From Mangrovibrevibacter kandeliae (GTDB lineage Bacteria > Pseudomonadota > Alphaproteobacteria > Rhizobiales > Rhizobiaceae), in the NCBI RefSeq assembly GCF_024519155.1, contig NZ_JANIFJ010000002.1, positions 124,001-188,000 of the forward strand: DNA of 64,000 nt, read 5' to 3'. Positions within the stretch are counted from its first letter, which is position 1. Every line of letters begins with the position of its first letter. The position numbers and the translations under genes are program-made. Below, piece by piece: positions 32,936-42,256 of this stretch. The notes beneath the pieces were generated by a model, which was not told the origin of the DNA, ran no database searches, and saw only the letters and a program-made list of their open reading frames with translations.

Positions 32936-35281
32936 TCAACCCGCAGCGGCTGACGGCCGCCACAGGCGGTCCAGGGCATTAGCCGGCTGGCCCTTCTTCA
33001 CGCAGACGGCGTTTTCGGGCTCGCAGAACCCCGGCGCGACGCCGCCTTGCACGAGCAGGTCGAGCGTCTCCCGGTCGGGCGCGACCGCAAGGCACACCGC
33101 CCAGAGCTTGCCGCGTCGCAGGCGCACCAGGTCGCCCGGCCGAAGATCCTCGATCCCCGCCTTGCCGAGCTTCCGCATCTCGTGGCCGCGCGCCTCGAAG
33201 AAGGCCTCCAGCCCCTCGGCGCCCTCGTCGCGCAGCCCTTTCGCCTCGATCCCCATGCGCCGCAGCGTCTGCGCGGCGAAATTGCCGGCGAGGGAGAGGT
33301 CGCGACCGCGCTCGTCCTGCGTCTCGCCCCAGAGCCCGATAAGCGCCGCGAGATCGGCTGACAGGTCCGCATAGGCCGTCGCCCCCTCCGCCGTCCACCG
33401 GCGCGGCTCGGCCGTCGGCCGCCAGCGGAAGGCGAAGCGCGTTGGATCGAGCTGCTTGGTGAAGTTCGGCTTCGGCAGCCCATTGCCGTCCGGCTCCGGC
33501 GCCGAGGGCAGTGCCGCCGCGGACAGGATACGCCCCTCGCTGTCGACGCTCGCCACGACGAGGCAACTGCCGTCCGGCGCGAACAGGAGATCACCGGCCG
33601 CCGCGCCGCCCGGGGTCAGAAGCAGTCGATCCGTCTGCGGCGTCACGCTCACGGCAACGAGCCCCTCGCCATGCCGCTCGGCAAGGCGCAGGAGGTCGAT
33701 CAGCCGTCCGCCGTCGTCCGCTGGCTCTCCGGCCCCGCCGGCGGGCGAAAGGATCGAGGCGATCGCTTCGCGCGCCGGACCGGCGGCGCTGTCGAGCAGG
33801 GTCTGCCCCTCCCCTTGCCCGTCGAGATGGGCGGAGATTTCCAGACGGGCCGCGACGGCGTCGCGATAGAGATCGACGCTGCTGTCCGGCTTGCCGAAGC
33901 CCTCGTCCTCGGCCAGAAGCGCCTCGCGGTCGCGCGCGCTCGTTGCGGCAGGCGGGATGTCCTCCTCCGCCTCGGCCTTCATCCGGAAGGCGGAGATCTT
34001 CAGGACCGGCTTGGTGTCGCGCGGCTTGCCGCTGAAGAAGCCGAAATAGACCCGGAACTGCGACAGGTCGGGCGGCGGCAGCGGCGGCTTCTGCGCGCGC
34101 GTCCATTCGAAATAGGTCTTGCCGACCTCGAGGCCGCCAGAACCCTTCGGCCAGACGCCCGCGCCGATGATGAAGTCTCGCCGGGGCTTGAACGCGGGCG
34201 TGCTGGCGACGGGCTTGTCGAAGGCGATTGCCGTCAGCGACTCAGCCCAGTCCTCGTGAACGTCCGTCGCGCCATAGGAACTCGCAAAGCCGGCGGCCTG
34301 GAAGGCGGCCTCCTGTGCATTGGGATCGAACAGGATCGGAACGTTGGCGCGGTTCGTGTTGCGCAGCTTCACCGTCCAGCCGATCTGGCTCCAGCCGCTG
34401 ACGGCGTTCGGGATCTTGGTGGTGTCGTGCCAGAGAAAGGAGAATGGGTTGGTGTTGTTGATCACCCAGCCGCCGACCCTGGCGAACTCGGAGGCGAAGT
34501 CCTCGCCCGAGAACAGGCTGAAATAGCGCAGATACACATAGGCCGGCGACAGCGTCAGCGCAGCGAGGCTCAACGGTGCGGCGGCGGCCGAACCGATGGC
34601 TGAGCCGACCGTCAGCCCAAGCAGCAGGACCTTGTCGATGTCCGAGATCGCGCGCCGCGTCAACGCCACGTGCGCGAGCTCGTGGAAGAACGTGTCGCAG
34701 AAGTCGTAGTCGGCGTCGTTGAGGTCGGGGGTGATCTGCAGCTTCGAGACCACCTTGTCCTCGGCGATCAGCACCGGGTTGTCGAACAGCGGCCAGTGCT
34801 GGCCGAGCGCGCCGCTCGGCAGCGCCTGGGCGCGGATGATCGCGACCTGCCCGATGGCGTCGAGGAAGGCCTTCGGCAACTGGTTGAGGACGTCGTAGGC
34901 AAGGAGCGCCGCGCGCCGTCCCTTCTCGTCGTTCCATCGCACCGACTGGATGACGCCGGGGATGGCGAAGTCGTCGACCAGTGCCGGCTTGTCGCCAAGG
35001 CCGAACGGCGCCTGCACGAGGACGTAGACCGTGGCTGTCGCGCTTGCCTTGCCGTCGCTGCTCCTCGCCGTGAGCGTCGAGACGCTGGCGCGATACTGTT
35101 CGTAGAGGTTGAAGACGCCGGGCGAGGCGAACCACCCGATCGCCGGGTCCGACACCGTCCAGGTGGCGCCGGCGTCGACTTGCCCGTCGACGAGGAGGGT
35201 GAAGTTCCAGCCGAGGCCGAGATAGATCGCCTTGACCGGCGGATCGATGCGCGCGCGCGATCCGGAACTGCCCGTTGCCAT
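32936..35281 (-). CDS. Undescribed protein with Ig-like domain, HExxH zincin-like core and long C-terminal region
   Basis: A 781-residue protein not assignable to a named family. Residues about 14-90 resemble a group 2 bacterial Ig-like domain (ATWTVSDPAIGW, then STLTARSSDGKASATATVYV). Residues about 100-360 look like a metallopeptidase: FFHELAHVALT supplies His200, Glu201 and His204, and VHEDWAES at 341-348 supplies a likely third zinc ligand (Glu343 or Glu347), the EDWAE pattern of gluzincin-type proteins. A hydrophobic stretch lies between (218-260). Residues about 560-781 contain 'GDLVRLRRGKLWAVCLAV', which recalls the CHAP/NlpC-type barrel strand but lacks a clear catalytic cysteine. No signal peptide is seen. 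The ATG at 35281 begins the Ig-like part; a longer frame reaches 35407. Confidence 0.7.
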   Translation of the reverse strand: MATGSSGSRARIDPPVKAIYLGLGWNFTLLVDGQVDAGATWTVSDPAIGWFASPGVFNLYEQYRASVSTLTARSSDGKASATATVYVLVQAPFGLGDKPALVDDFAIPGVIQSVRWNDEKGRRAALLAYDVLNQLPKAFLDAIGQVAIIRAQALPSGALGQHWPLFDNPVLIAEDKVVSKLQITPDLNDADYDFCDTFFHELAHVALTRRAISDIDKVLLLGLTVGSAIGSAAAAPLSLAALTLSPAYVYLRYFSLFSGEDFASEFARVGGWVINNTNPFSFLWHDTTKIPNAVSGWSQIGWTVKLRNTNRANVPILFDPNAQEAAFQAAGFASSYGATDVHEDWAESLTAIAFDKPVASTPAFKPRRDFIIGAGVWPKGSGGLEVGKTYFEWTRAQKPPLPPPDLSQFRVYFGFFSGKPRDTKPVLKISAFRMKAEAEEDIPPAATSARDREALLAEDEGFGKPDSSVDLYRDAVAARLEISAHLDGQGEGQTLLDSAAGPAREAIASILSPAGGAGEPADDGGRLIDLLRLAERHGEGLVAVSVTPQTDRLLLTPGGAAAGDLLFAPDGSCLVVASVDSEGRILSAAALPSAPEPDGNGLPKPNFTKQLDPTRFAFRWRPTAEPRRWTAEGATAYADLSADLAALIGLWGETQDERGRDLSLAGNFAAQTLRRMGIEAKGLRDEGAEGLEAFFEARGHEMRKLGKAGIEDLRPGDLVRLRRGKLWAVCLAVAPDRETLDLLVQGGVAPGFCEPENAVCVKKGQPANALDRLWRPSAAAG

Positions 35282-35450
35282 GATGGTACCGCCGGGCAAC
35301 CGTCGAAGATGAGCCTGCCCGCCCTCCGGAGAGAAGTTGAACACTGCCCCTGCGGCACCTGTCAATTCGTGCCGCCAGCGGGCCCGGCGCGGGTTGCCGC
35401 TGGTCAAGTGTTGCGAAGACGGATAGGCATCCGCCGCAGACGAAAGGCCG

Positions 35451-36737
35451 GTGCGAGTCGTGAGTGCAGAAGACAGAGCTGGTGAGCCCGCCGATACAAC
35501 GGGCCACGGCGAGGCGATCAGCGAGGACCGGTTCGCGGCCTTTCGAAACCGGCAATTCGTCCTCTACTGGCTGGCGCGCTTCTTCGTGACCTTCGCGACG
35601 CAGGTCGTCGCGGTGTCGGTCGGCTGGCAGGTCTACGCGTTGACCGGTGATCCCTTCGATCTCGGCCTTGTCGGTCTCTGCCAGTTCCTTCCCGCCCTGC
35701 TGCTGGTGCTCGTGACGGGAGCGGCGGCCGACCGCTATTCGCGGCGCCGTATCATGAGCGTGGCGATCCTCCTCGAAGCGATGGGCGCCGCAGCGCTTCT
35801 GGCCATGTCGTGGATCGGTTTCACGTCGGTGGTCCCGGTGTTCGTCGTGCTCGTCGGCTTCGGCATCGCCCGCGCCTTCTTCGGCCCGGCCTCGACCTCG
35901 CTCGTCGTCAACCTCGTCAGTTCGGAGGAGCTGGCCAACGCCATCGCCTGGAACGCCTCCTCCTGGCAGATCGCCACCATTGTCGGCCCCGTCGCCGGCG
36001 GCCTCCTCTACGGCGTCTCGCCGGAAGCCGCTTACAGCGTCGGCCTGGTGCTGTTCGCGACAGGCGCGCTGCTGGTCAGCCTGATCAAGGCGCCGGCACA
36101 GCGCACGAGCGCCGAGCCGCCGACGGTTCAGGCCATCGTCGCGGGCTTCGACTTCATCTGGCGCGAGAAGGTGGTGCTCGGCGCGATCTCGCTCGACCTC
36201 TTCGCCGTGCTGCTCGGCGGGGCCGTCGCGCTGATGCCGGTCTACGCGCAGGACATCCTGAAGGTCGGCCCGTGGGGCCTCGGGATGCTGCGTGCCGCGC
36301 CGGGCGTCGGGGCCCTGCTGATGGTCGCCTGGCTCGCCTCCCACCCGGTGAAGGACCATGCCGGGCGGATCATGTTTGCCTTCGTCTTCCTGTTCGGCGC
36401 CTTCACCGTGCTCTTCGGCGTCTCCACCTGGCCCTGGCTGTCGATCCTGGCACTGGCGCTGATGGGCGCGGCCGACATGATCAGCGTTTATGTGCGGGAG
36501 ACGTTGATGCAGCTGTGGACGCCGGATCAGGTGCGCGGCCGCGTCAACGCCGTGAACCAGGTCTTCGTCGGCGCATCGAACGAGCTCGGCGAGTTTCGCG
36601 CGGGCATCATGGCCGCGCTCATCGGCGCCGTCTCGGCCGTCGTCGTCGGCGGGTTCGCGACGATGGGCGTCGCCCTGCTCTGGTCGCGGCTGTTTCCCGA
36701 GTTGCGCAAGGCGCGCCACCTGTCCGGCCGCGTCTGA
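35451..36737 (+). CDS. MFS transporter, EntS/MFS_3 type
   Basis: A 428-residue inner-membrane carrier with about 11-12 hydrophobic helices beginning near residue 37. The MFS motif A-like loop is GAAADRYSRRRI near residues 84-95. The group (PF05977) includes the enterobactin exporter EntS and many uncharacterised drug or siderophore exporters. Two GTG codons, at 35451 and 35460, could start it; AAAGG lies just before the first. It is divergent from the Ig-like/zincin gene and 17 bases from the convergent amidotransferase stop. Confidence 0.85.
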   Translation: MRVVSAEDRAGEPADTTGHGEAISEDRFAAFRNRQFVLYWLARFFVTFATQVVAVSVGWQVYALTGDPFDLGLVGLCQFLPALLLVLVTGAAADRYSRRRIMSVAILLEAMGAAALLAMSWIGFTSVVPVFVVLVGFGIARAFFGPASTSLVVNLVSSEELANAIAWNASSWQIATIVGPVAGGLLYGVSPEAAYSVGLVLFATGALLVSLIKAPAQRTSAEPPTVQAIVAGFDFIWREKVVLGAISLDLFAVLLGGAVALMPVYAQDILKVGPWGLGMLRAAPGVGALLMVAWLASHPVKDHAGRIMFAFVFLFGAFTVLFGVSTWPWLSILALALMGAADMISVYVRETLMQLWTPDQVRGRVNAVNQVFVGASNELGEFRAGIMAALIGAVSAVVVGGFATMGVALLWSRLFPELRKARHLSGRV

Positions 36738-36754
36738 GCGCGGCCCGCCTGCGC

Positions 36755-37534
36755 TCAGGCCGGGCGGCCGAAGATGCGGGCGAGGAACTCCTCGAGCCAG
36801 CGCCGCACCGGCGCGTCGTAGATCGCCCGCCCGTCGAAATGCGCCCGGCGCTGCTGCGCCCCGGGCAGCAGCGTGCGGGCATGCCCGCGCGTCGTCCAGC
36901 GATGCATCATGGCGAGCGTCAGCTCGGCGTGAAACTGCACGCCATACGCGCTCGGCCCGTAGGCAAACGCCTGGTGCGGAAAGCGGTCGCCGGCCGCGAG
37001 CAGCGTGGCGTCGCGCGGCAGGTCGAAGCCCTCGCGATGCCACTGGTACACCATCTCCGGCCAATGCGGCATCAGCTGCCGGCCCTGCGGCGTGGCCTGC
37101 AGCGGATAGTAGCCGACCTCGACGAGATCCTGGGGATGTGGCGAGACGGTCCCGCCCAGATGCTTCACCAGCATCTGCGCGCCGAGGCAGATGCCGAGGA
37201 ACGGCCGTTTCTCGGCGAGCGGCACGTCGAGCCAGTCGATCTCGCGGCGGATGTAGTCGTCGGCGTCGTTGGCGCTCGGCGGACCGCCGAAGACGATGGC
37301 GCCACGATGCCCCTCCAGCGTCTCGGGCAGCGCCTCGCCGAGGATGGGCCGGCGGATGTCGACAGCCACCCCGTGCGCATCGAGGATCTGGCCGACACGG
37401 CCCGGCGTCGAGGATTCCTGGTGCAGGACGACGAGGATCGGGCGGGGATCATCGTCGCCCTCGAGGATGTAGCGGTGCGGATCGGCGGCTTGGACGGTCG
37501 TCGTGCGGATGGCGGTATCGTCGGCAAGATCCAT
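36755..37534 (-). CDS. Class I glutamine amidotransferase-like protein
   Basis: A 259-residue protein. The triad is complete: Cys116 in FLGICLGAQ, His202 and Glu204 in VQFHAE. The oxyanion-type loop is FGGPPSANDADDY near residues 82-94. This solo class I amidotransferase resembles GMP synthase-type glutaminases without a synthetase domain (YxeH/GuaA-like group); the acceptor is unknown. It begins on the last base of the TerB-like gene's stop (TGATG), so it belongs to the heme/Mic60 transcript. Confidence 0.88.
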   Translation of the reverse strand: MDLADDTAIRTTTVQAADPHRYILEGDDDPRPILVVLHQESSTPGRVGQILDAHGVAVDIRRPILGEALPETLEGHRGAIVFGGPPSANDADDYIRREIDWLDVPLAEKRPFLGICLGAQMLVKHLGGTVSPHPQDLVEVGYYPLQATPQGRQLMPHWPEMVYQWHREGFDLPRDATLLAAGDRFPHQAFAYGPSAYGVQFHAELTLAMMHRWTTRGHARTLLPGAQQRRAHFDGRAIYDAPVRRWLEEFLARIFGRPA

Positions 37535-38010
37535 CAGGTCGGCTCGGCTCCGCTGCTGCGCGCCGCGACGCGCTGCTTCATCAGCATCCGGTCGCGCGAG
37601 GAGACGCCGATCAGTTCGGCGATGCGCCAGACCAGATTGTCTTCGAGTTCGTGCACGCTGCCGTCGGCGTAGGTCATGTCCCAGAGAAGCTCAACGAAGC
37701 GGATTCGCCGGTCCTCGTCCAGATGGTTCTTCACGATCGAGGTGAAGTGAAAGAGGTCGACCGCTTCCGCATCGGCCTCGCGACCGGCCCGCGCGATCCT
37801 CTCCGCCTCGCGCGGATCGAGCCCGAACTCGTCGGCGAGAAGCACGCGCAGCAGCCGGCGTTCTTCCTCCGTCACCACCCCGTCCGCACTGCCCACGTGG
37901 AACAGGAGCGCGGCGGCCGCCACCCGCACGTCGTCCATACCATAGGCGGCGGCGTCGCTGTGAACCTCGCCGAGGCCGCGGAGAAACTCCTTGAAACCGT
38001 CAAGCATCAC
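37534..38010 (-). CDS. TerB-like tellurite-resistance-type protein
   Basis: A 158-residue helical protein with a TerB/DjlA-like fold. The paired acidic metal-binding motifs are LFHVGSADGVVTEEERRLL near residues 36-54 and LWDMTYADGSVHELEDNLV near 108-126, the D-G-x-V/x-x-E-E pattern of the family. Tellurite resistance itself is not implied. It follows hemY by six bases and overlaps the amidotransferase start by one base. An ATG at 38007 is an alternative start one codon in. Confidence 0.88.
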   Translation of the reverse strand: MMLDGFKEFLRGLGEVHSDAAAYGMDDVRVAAAALLFHVGSADGVVTEEERRLLRVLLADEFGLDPREAERIARAGREADAEAVDLFHFTSIVKNHLDEDRRIRFVELLWDMTYADGSVHELEDNLVWRIAELIGVSSRDRMLMKQRVAARSSGAEPT

Positions 38011-38016
38011 GAAGCC

Positions 38017-39633
38017 TCAGAACAGGCGGAAGCGGCTGCCGCTCGCCGCGTCGGCGGGCATTGCGCCACTGCCAGACTTGACGCCTGGATCGTCGGGAGC
38101 GGGACGCTCGTCGCTCTCCTCGGCCCGCGAAGGGTCGGAATGATCCGACGTCGAGCCGTGGCCGCTGGCCCCGTTGCCGACCGTCGCCGCGCCACCCGCG
38201 TCGGATACCGCCGTATCCGCCCGTGAGGTCTGACCGCGCGGCGCTCCGTCCTCGCCCGCCTGTCCCGGCTCCAGAGGCGCGGCAGCGACCAGCGCGGTGT
38301 CGTCGTCCGATGGCTCGGCCTCGATGAGGGCGCCCGGCGCAGCGAGGCGCGCCACCGGCACCTTCCACTGGAAGGCGTCGATCCGCCCCGAAACGGGCGA
38401 CACCGGCGCCCACTCCTCGGCGACGTAGCCGTCGGCGGTCCAGGCCGGATCGCGCGGCGCACGGATCGCCTGACCCATCCACTCGCGGACCTTGCCCTCG
38501 TTGCCGGTGTCGGCATCCTCGATGTCGGCGAGCAGGAGATAGATGCTCTCACGCGGCTCGAGCCGGGCGGCGGCGAGCGCCTCCTCGCGGGCGAGCGCGA
38601 ACTCCTGCGCGTCGAGGGCCGCATGCGCCACGGCGAGCGAGGACTCGACGTTGTTCGGCCGCAGGCTCTGCAGGGTCTTTGCCCGCGCGAGCCGATCGGA
38701 TACCGAGTCGCCCGGCCGCGCATTGACATAGGCGGCAGCGATGTCGGGATGCGGCGTCTGCGTCCAGCTCTTTTCCAGCACCTTCGAGCCGCGCCGCAGC
38801 TCGCCCTGCCGGAACAACGCCCGTGCCGCTGCGACGGCCGCCGGAGGAAGGTCAGGCGCCAGCTTGTGCGCCTCCAGCCCCGCCGCCCGCGCCACCGCAG
38901 GATTGCCGTCGGTCGCGGCATTCGCCTTGGCGGTCAGGAGGACGGCGCGCAGGCGGCGTGATTCCGAACGGTCCACCAGCCGCGACTCGCGCTGTGCCTC
39001 CAGGATCGCGAGGGCTCCGTCGTAGTCGCCGGCGATGGCCTTCGACTCGAGGACGGCGCCGCCGGCCCAGGGCAGATGCGGCGCGAGGCGCGCCGCCTGC
39101 TCGGCGTAGTGACGCGCCGCCGCATCGTCGTTCAGCCGCTCGGCCTCGAGGTAGAGGCCGCGCAGCGCCAAGAGCCGTGTCTCCGGCTGCTGCTCCATGC
39201 CCTCGAAGGCGGCGCGGGCGCGCGCATGGTCGCCCTCGATCATCGCCGTCTGCGCATCGAGGAAGCGGATCAGCGGCTCGCGCCGGCCGTCGAGCAGCTT
39301 CTGGCTGCGCTTGGTCATCTGACGCGCCAGCACAGCATCGCCGGCACCGACGGCCAGAATGCCGTCCGACAGCGCCTTGTAGCCGCGGTCGCGGCGGCGA
39401 CCGGAGAACCAGCCGCTGATCGCGTCAGGCGTCTTGAAGAAGAGCCGCACCAGCCAGACGAGCGCCACCACCGCGACGAGAACCGCAATCTCGACGATGA
39501 CGAAGACCATGACGCTGGTCTGAACGCTCGCGCCCTGCCAGTCGAGCGCGATCTGGCCGGGATTGTCCGCGAGCCAGGCAAAGCCGAGCGCGAGAGCGAG
39601 AACGAGGAGGAAGAAGGCAAGGATCCGCAGCAT
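38017..39633 (-). CDS. hemY: HemY N-terminal domain / TPR protein
   Basis: A 538-residue membrane-anchored TPR protein of the HemY type (not protoporphyrinogen oxidase). Two transmembrane helices lie at residues about 2-22 and 40-65, separated by DNPGQIALDWQG, a family signature. TPR-like helical repeats span about 95-390. The C-terminal 130 residues are acidic, serine-rich and likely disordered, longer than in enteric HemY. It lies in the usual order after hemD and the Mic60-like gene. The role in heme synthesis is unclear; an assembly or scaffold function is likely. Confidence 0.9.
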   Translation of the reverse strand: MLRILAFFLLVLALALGFAWLADNPGQIALDWQGASVQTSVMVFVIVEIAVLVAVVALVWLVRLFFKTPDAISGWFSGRRRDRGYKALSDGILAVGAGDAVLARQMTKRSQKLLDGRREPLIRFLDAQTAMIEGDHARARAAFEGMEQQPETRLLALRGLYLEAERLNDDAAARHYAEQAARLAPHLPWAGGAVLESKAIAGDYDGALAILEAQRESRLVDRSESRRLRAVLLTAKANAATDGNPAVARAAGLEAHKLAPDLPPAAVAAARALFRQGELRRGSKVLEKSWTQTPHPDIAAAYVNARPGDSVSDRLARAKTLQSLRPNNVESSLAVAHAALDAQEFALAREEALAAARLEPRESIYLLLADIEDADTGNEGKVREWMGQAIRAPRDPAWTADGYVAEEWAPVSPVSGRIDAFQWKVPVARLAAPGALIEAEPSDDDTALVAAAPLEPGQAGEDGAPRGQTSRADTAVSDAGGAATVGNGASGHGSTSDHSDPSRAEESDERPAPDDPGVKSGSGAMPADAASGSRFRLF

Positions 39634-39642
39634 CTCTAGTCC

Positions 39643-41415
39643 TCAACCCTGCCCGCCGGCGGCCGCGATTGCCCGGTCGAGCGCCTCGCCGATCACCGTC
39701 TCGGCCTGCGCCCGTGCCCGCACCTGCGCCGCGAAGTCCTCGCTCGCGTCCTTGGCCGGCTGTGGCAGCCCGTTCCACTCGTCGAGCCAGGCCTGGAGCT
39801 TGTTCGCGCCGATTGCCGCGTCCATCCGAGACAGCACCGCGTCGGCGCCATCGCCGGACGGCGAGCCGGACGACCGGACGGTGACGAGCGAGCGCAGGCC
39901 CGACATCACCTGGTCGCCGACGCTGGCGTTCGGGTCGGCCGGGCGGAGCGCGCCGGCGATCGCCTGCTGGGCCGTCTGCCAGCCACGTTGCAGGTCGGCG
40001 TTGGAGGGCACCCCCGACGCCGCGTACTGCCGCAGGGCTTCGACCGAGCCCGAATTGTGCGCGGCCTTGGCGAAGGTCTCGAGCTCCTGCATGAACGGCC
40101 CGCCCCGATCGATCGCGGCCTTCAGTGCGGAAGCCGAGAGCGCGAGGGACGCCTCGCCGCTGGCGCTTTCGAGCGCGGCCATCCGGCTCTTCAGCGCGTC
40201 CACGGCATCGCGGCTGGCGGAGGCGGCATCGCGTGCCTCGGCCGCTGCGTCGCGTGCGGCGTTGGCGGTGCGCTGCGCATCGCCCGCACTCTGGCGCGCC
40301 TCGGTGGCGGCCTGCCGCGCCTCGGTGGCGGCCTGCGTGGCGCCGTCGGCGGCCTGGCTTGCCTGCTGCGCCGTCTGCTGCGCGCTCTGTGCGGTCTGCG
40401 CCGCCCCCTGCGCGGTGGTCCGTGCGTCCGACCCGGCACTTTGGGCCTCGGCGATCGCGGACTGGATCTGCTGCGCCTGCTGCTGGGCCGCCTGAGCGGT
40501 CTGCAAGGCCTCGTTGACGGCCGAGGTGTCGACGGCCGGGCCGGGCTGCGCTCCGTTGCCGAGCTTCTGCTCGACGGCGCCCAGCCGGTCGGACAGCTGT
40601 GAGACCTCGGCACGGGTCGCGCCGTTGCCGAGGCCGCCGGCATTCTGTGCCGACTGCAGCTGGTCGAGCTGTCCGCGCAGCGTCTCCACGGTCGAAGAGA
40701 GCTGCTGGACCGAGCCGGCCGTCGCCACATCCTGCGGCGCCGCCTCCGGCGCCTGTCCGACGGACGGGAGCACACCCGCATATTGCAGCGCCGCGCCTGC
40801 GGCGAGCGCCACCACGGCGCCGATGATCGCCGCGGCGATCGCCGTACCGAAGTCGCTGCCGCGATGCTCGACGGCGGCTTCGGCGGGCGTCGTGTAGGCG
40901 CCGGTGGATGCGGGCGGATCGAGGTCGCCGAGTTCCGGATCCGACGCGTCGGGATGCGACGCGGCGAGTATCAGGTCGCGCTCGGGATCGGTCGCCGTCT
41001 CGTCCGCGGGATGGGCGGCATCGGGATCGAGGCCCTCGCCGGCGGCAAAGCCGCGTTCGGCGGTATCGGGATCGTCCAGCGGCGCGTCGGCTGGGGGCGC
41101 GGCCGCAGCCTCCGCCGCGTCGTCGGCGGTCGTGGCGTCGCCCGCCGAAGCGGCAGACGCGGCGGCGGCCTGCTGCGCAGGCTCGGCACCCGCAACGGAA
41201 CGTTCCTCGAATGCCGGCGTCTCTTCGCGCGCTTCAGGCAGGACGGCCTTGCCGCCGTCGTTTTCGGCGAGCACGGCCCCGCTCGAGCCTGCCTCAACGT
41301 CCGCGTCCGTCGGCTCAGCTGCAGCGGTCGATGACCCTTCCAGACGCTCGGCGGTCAGGTCGATGGTCGTTCCCGGCTTGTTGCCCGGCCTCGAACGCCG
41401 CGGTCGGTTGGTCAT
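39643..41415 (-). CDS. Alphaproteobacterial Mic60 (mitofilin) homologue
   Basis: A 590-residue protein. An acidic, Ala-rich cytoplasmic region (residues 1-185) precedes one transmembrane helix at about 190-213, then an Ala/Gln/Thr-rich coiled coil in the periplasm (about 225-430, with many AQ/QAA heptad repeats), then a C-terminal mitofilin-like domain (about 430-590). This topology and the place between hemD and hemY define alpha-Mic60, which shapes intracytoplasmic membrane and contacts the outer membrane. GGAG lies eight to nine bases before the ATG at 41415. The start of hemY is nine bases after its stop. The 135-base gap to hemD is unusual within this operon. Confidence 0.9.
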   Translation of the reverse strand: MTNRPRRSRPGNKPGTTIDLTAERLEGSSTAAAEPTDADVEAGSSGAVLAENDGGKAVLPEAREETPAFEERSVAGAEPAQQAAAASAASAGDATTADDAAEAAAAPPADAPLDDPDTAERGFAAGEGLDPDAAHPADETATDPERDLILAASHPDASDPELGDLDPPASTGAYTTPAEAAVEHRGSDFGTAIAAAIIGAVVALAAGAALQYAGVLPSVGQAPEAAPQDVATAGSVQQLSSTVETLRGQLDQLQSAQNAGGLGNGATRAEVSQLSDRLGAVEQKLGNGAQPGPAVDTSAVNEALQTAQAAQQQAQQIQSAIAEAQSAGSDARTTAQGAAQTAQSAQQTAQQASQAADGATQAATEARQAATEARQSAGDAQRTANAARDAAAEARDAASASRDAVDALKSRMAALESASGEASLALSASALKAAIDRGGPFMQELETFAKAAHNSGSVEALRQYAASGVPSNADLQRGWQTAQQAIAGALRPADPNASVGDQVMSGLRSLVTVRSSGSPSGDGADAVLSRMDAAIGANKLQAWLDEWNGLPQPAKDASEDFAAQVRARAQAETVIGEALDRAIAAAGGQG

Positions 41416-41550
41416 CGAGCACACTCCATTCCTGTCTCCGCGCGATGCCCTGAGGGCCATGGCCGAGCGGCGCAGTCGCCCCGCACTTCCTATTGGTCGG
41501 CCATCCGCGTCAAGGGCGCAAGCGCAGGACCGAACCCATGCGGAACTAGG

Positions 41551-42249
41551 TTACAGATGGGAATCGAAAAGCGAAGCGAGGCTCGGTCGAGGCGAAATCG
41601 CCGCGTCTGCCCTGAGGTTCCCCGGCAGCGCCGCCGCCACACGTTCGGACAGGCACAGGAGCCGTGGCGCTGGCTCGAAGGCGTGAGGGGCGAGCGCGAG
41701 GAGTGCGGCATAGGACCAGCTCTGGCCGGCGGACAGAAGCAGGACAGCCGCCGGCGCCCCGCCCGCCAGTGCGCCGTCGACGTCTTCGCGCGAGGGATCC
41801 AGCCGCCGCGTCTCGTACACCTCCCAGGCCACCACCGCCTTGTGCCCGGTCTTCAGCGCCGTCTCCAGCCGGTCGGTGCGGACCCGGCCGGCGGCGTAGA
41901 GGAGCGGCCGCTCGGCCGTGGCCGAGACCTCTGTCGCCCGGCGGGCGAGTGCGGCCCCGTCGCCCTCGCCGACCAGCACGAAGGGAAATCCCGCCGCACG
42001 CAGCGCACCCGCCGTCCGCTCACCGACGGCGAGCACCGGCCGCGGGTCCTGCGGAAAGGCTGCGGCGAGCGCCTCGACGGCATTGGCGCTGGTGACGAGG
42101 AAGCCGCTGAAGTCGCCGGCCGGCGGGGGTTTGCCGGTCGGCTGGATCGCCTCGGTCGGCAGGATCAGCGGGTCGTGTCCGCGCGCCGTCAGGAGCCGGG
42201 CGGTCGCCTTGGCCGCGCCGACTTCCCGCAGGATCAGGACGCGCGCCAC
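41551..42249 (-). CDS. hemD: Uroporphyrinogen-III synthase
   Basis: A 232-residue enzyme that closes hydroxymethylbilane to uroporphyrinogen III. HemD sequences vary greatly; the supporting stretches are [17 protein letters not shown] at the N-terminus, [17 protein letters not shown] near residues 46-62, and the C-terminal [14 protein letters not shown]. The GTG start at 42249 lies seven bases after the hemC stop, in the standard hemC-hemD order, which makes the assignment firm. Confidence 0.92.
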   Translation of the reverse strand: MARVLILREVGAAKATARLLTARGHDPLILPTEAIQPTGKPPPAGDFSGFLVTSANAVEALAAAFPQDPRPVLAVGERTAGALRAAGFPFVLVGEGDGAALARRATEVSATAERPLLYAAGRVRTDRLETALKTGHKAVVAWEVYETRRLDPSREDVDGALAGGAPAAVLLLSAGQSWSYAALLALAPHAFEPAPRLLCLSERVAAALPGNLRADAAISPRPSLASLFDSHL

Positions 42250-42256
42250 GGCCGGC

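Noticed and set aside
34242-37064. A 940-codon minus-strand frame spanning the end of the zincin gene and the MFS gene
   Set aside because: It is antisense to the MFS carrier gene and out of frame with the zincin gene; no domain was recognised.
40200-40520. Repeated GCC/TGC-rich words in the Mic60 gene as a DNA tandem repeat
   Set aside because: They follow from the Ala/Gln heptads of the coiled coil and do not form an exact tandem array.
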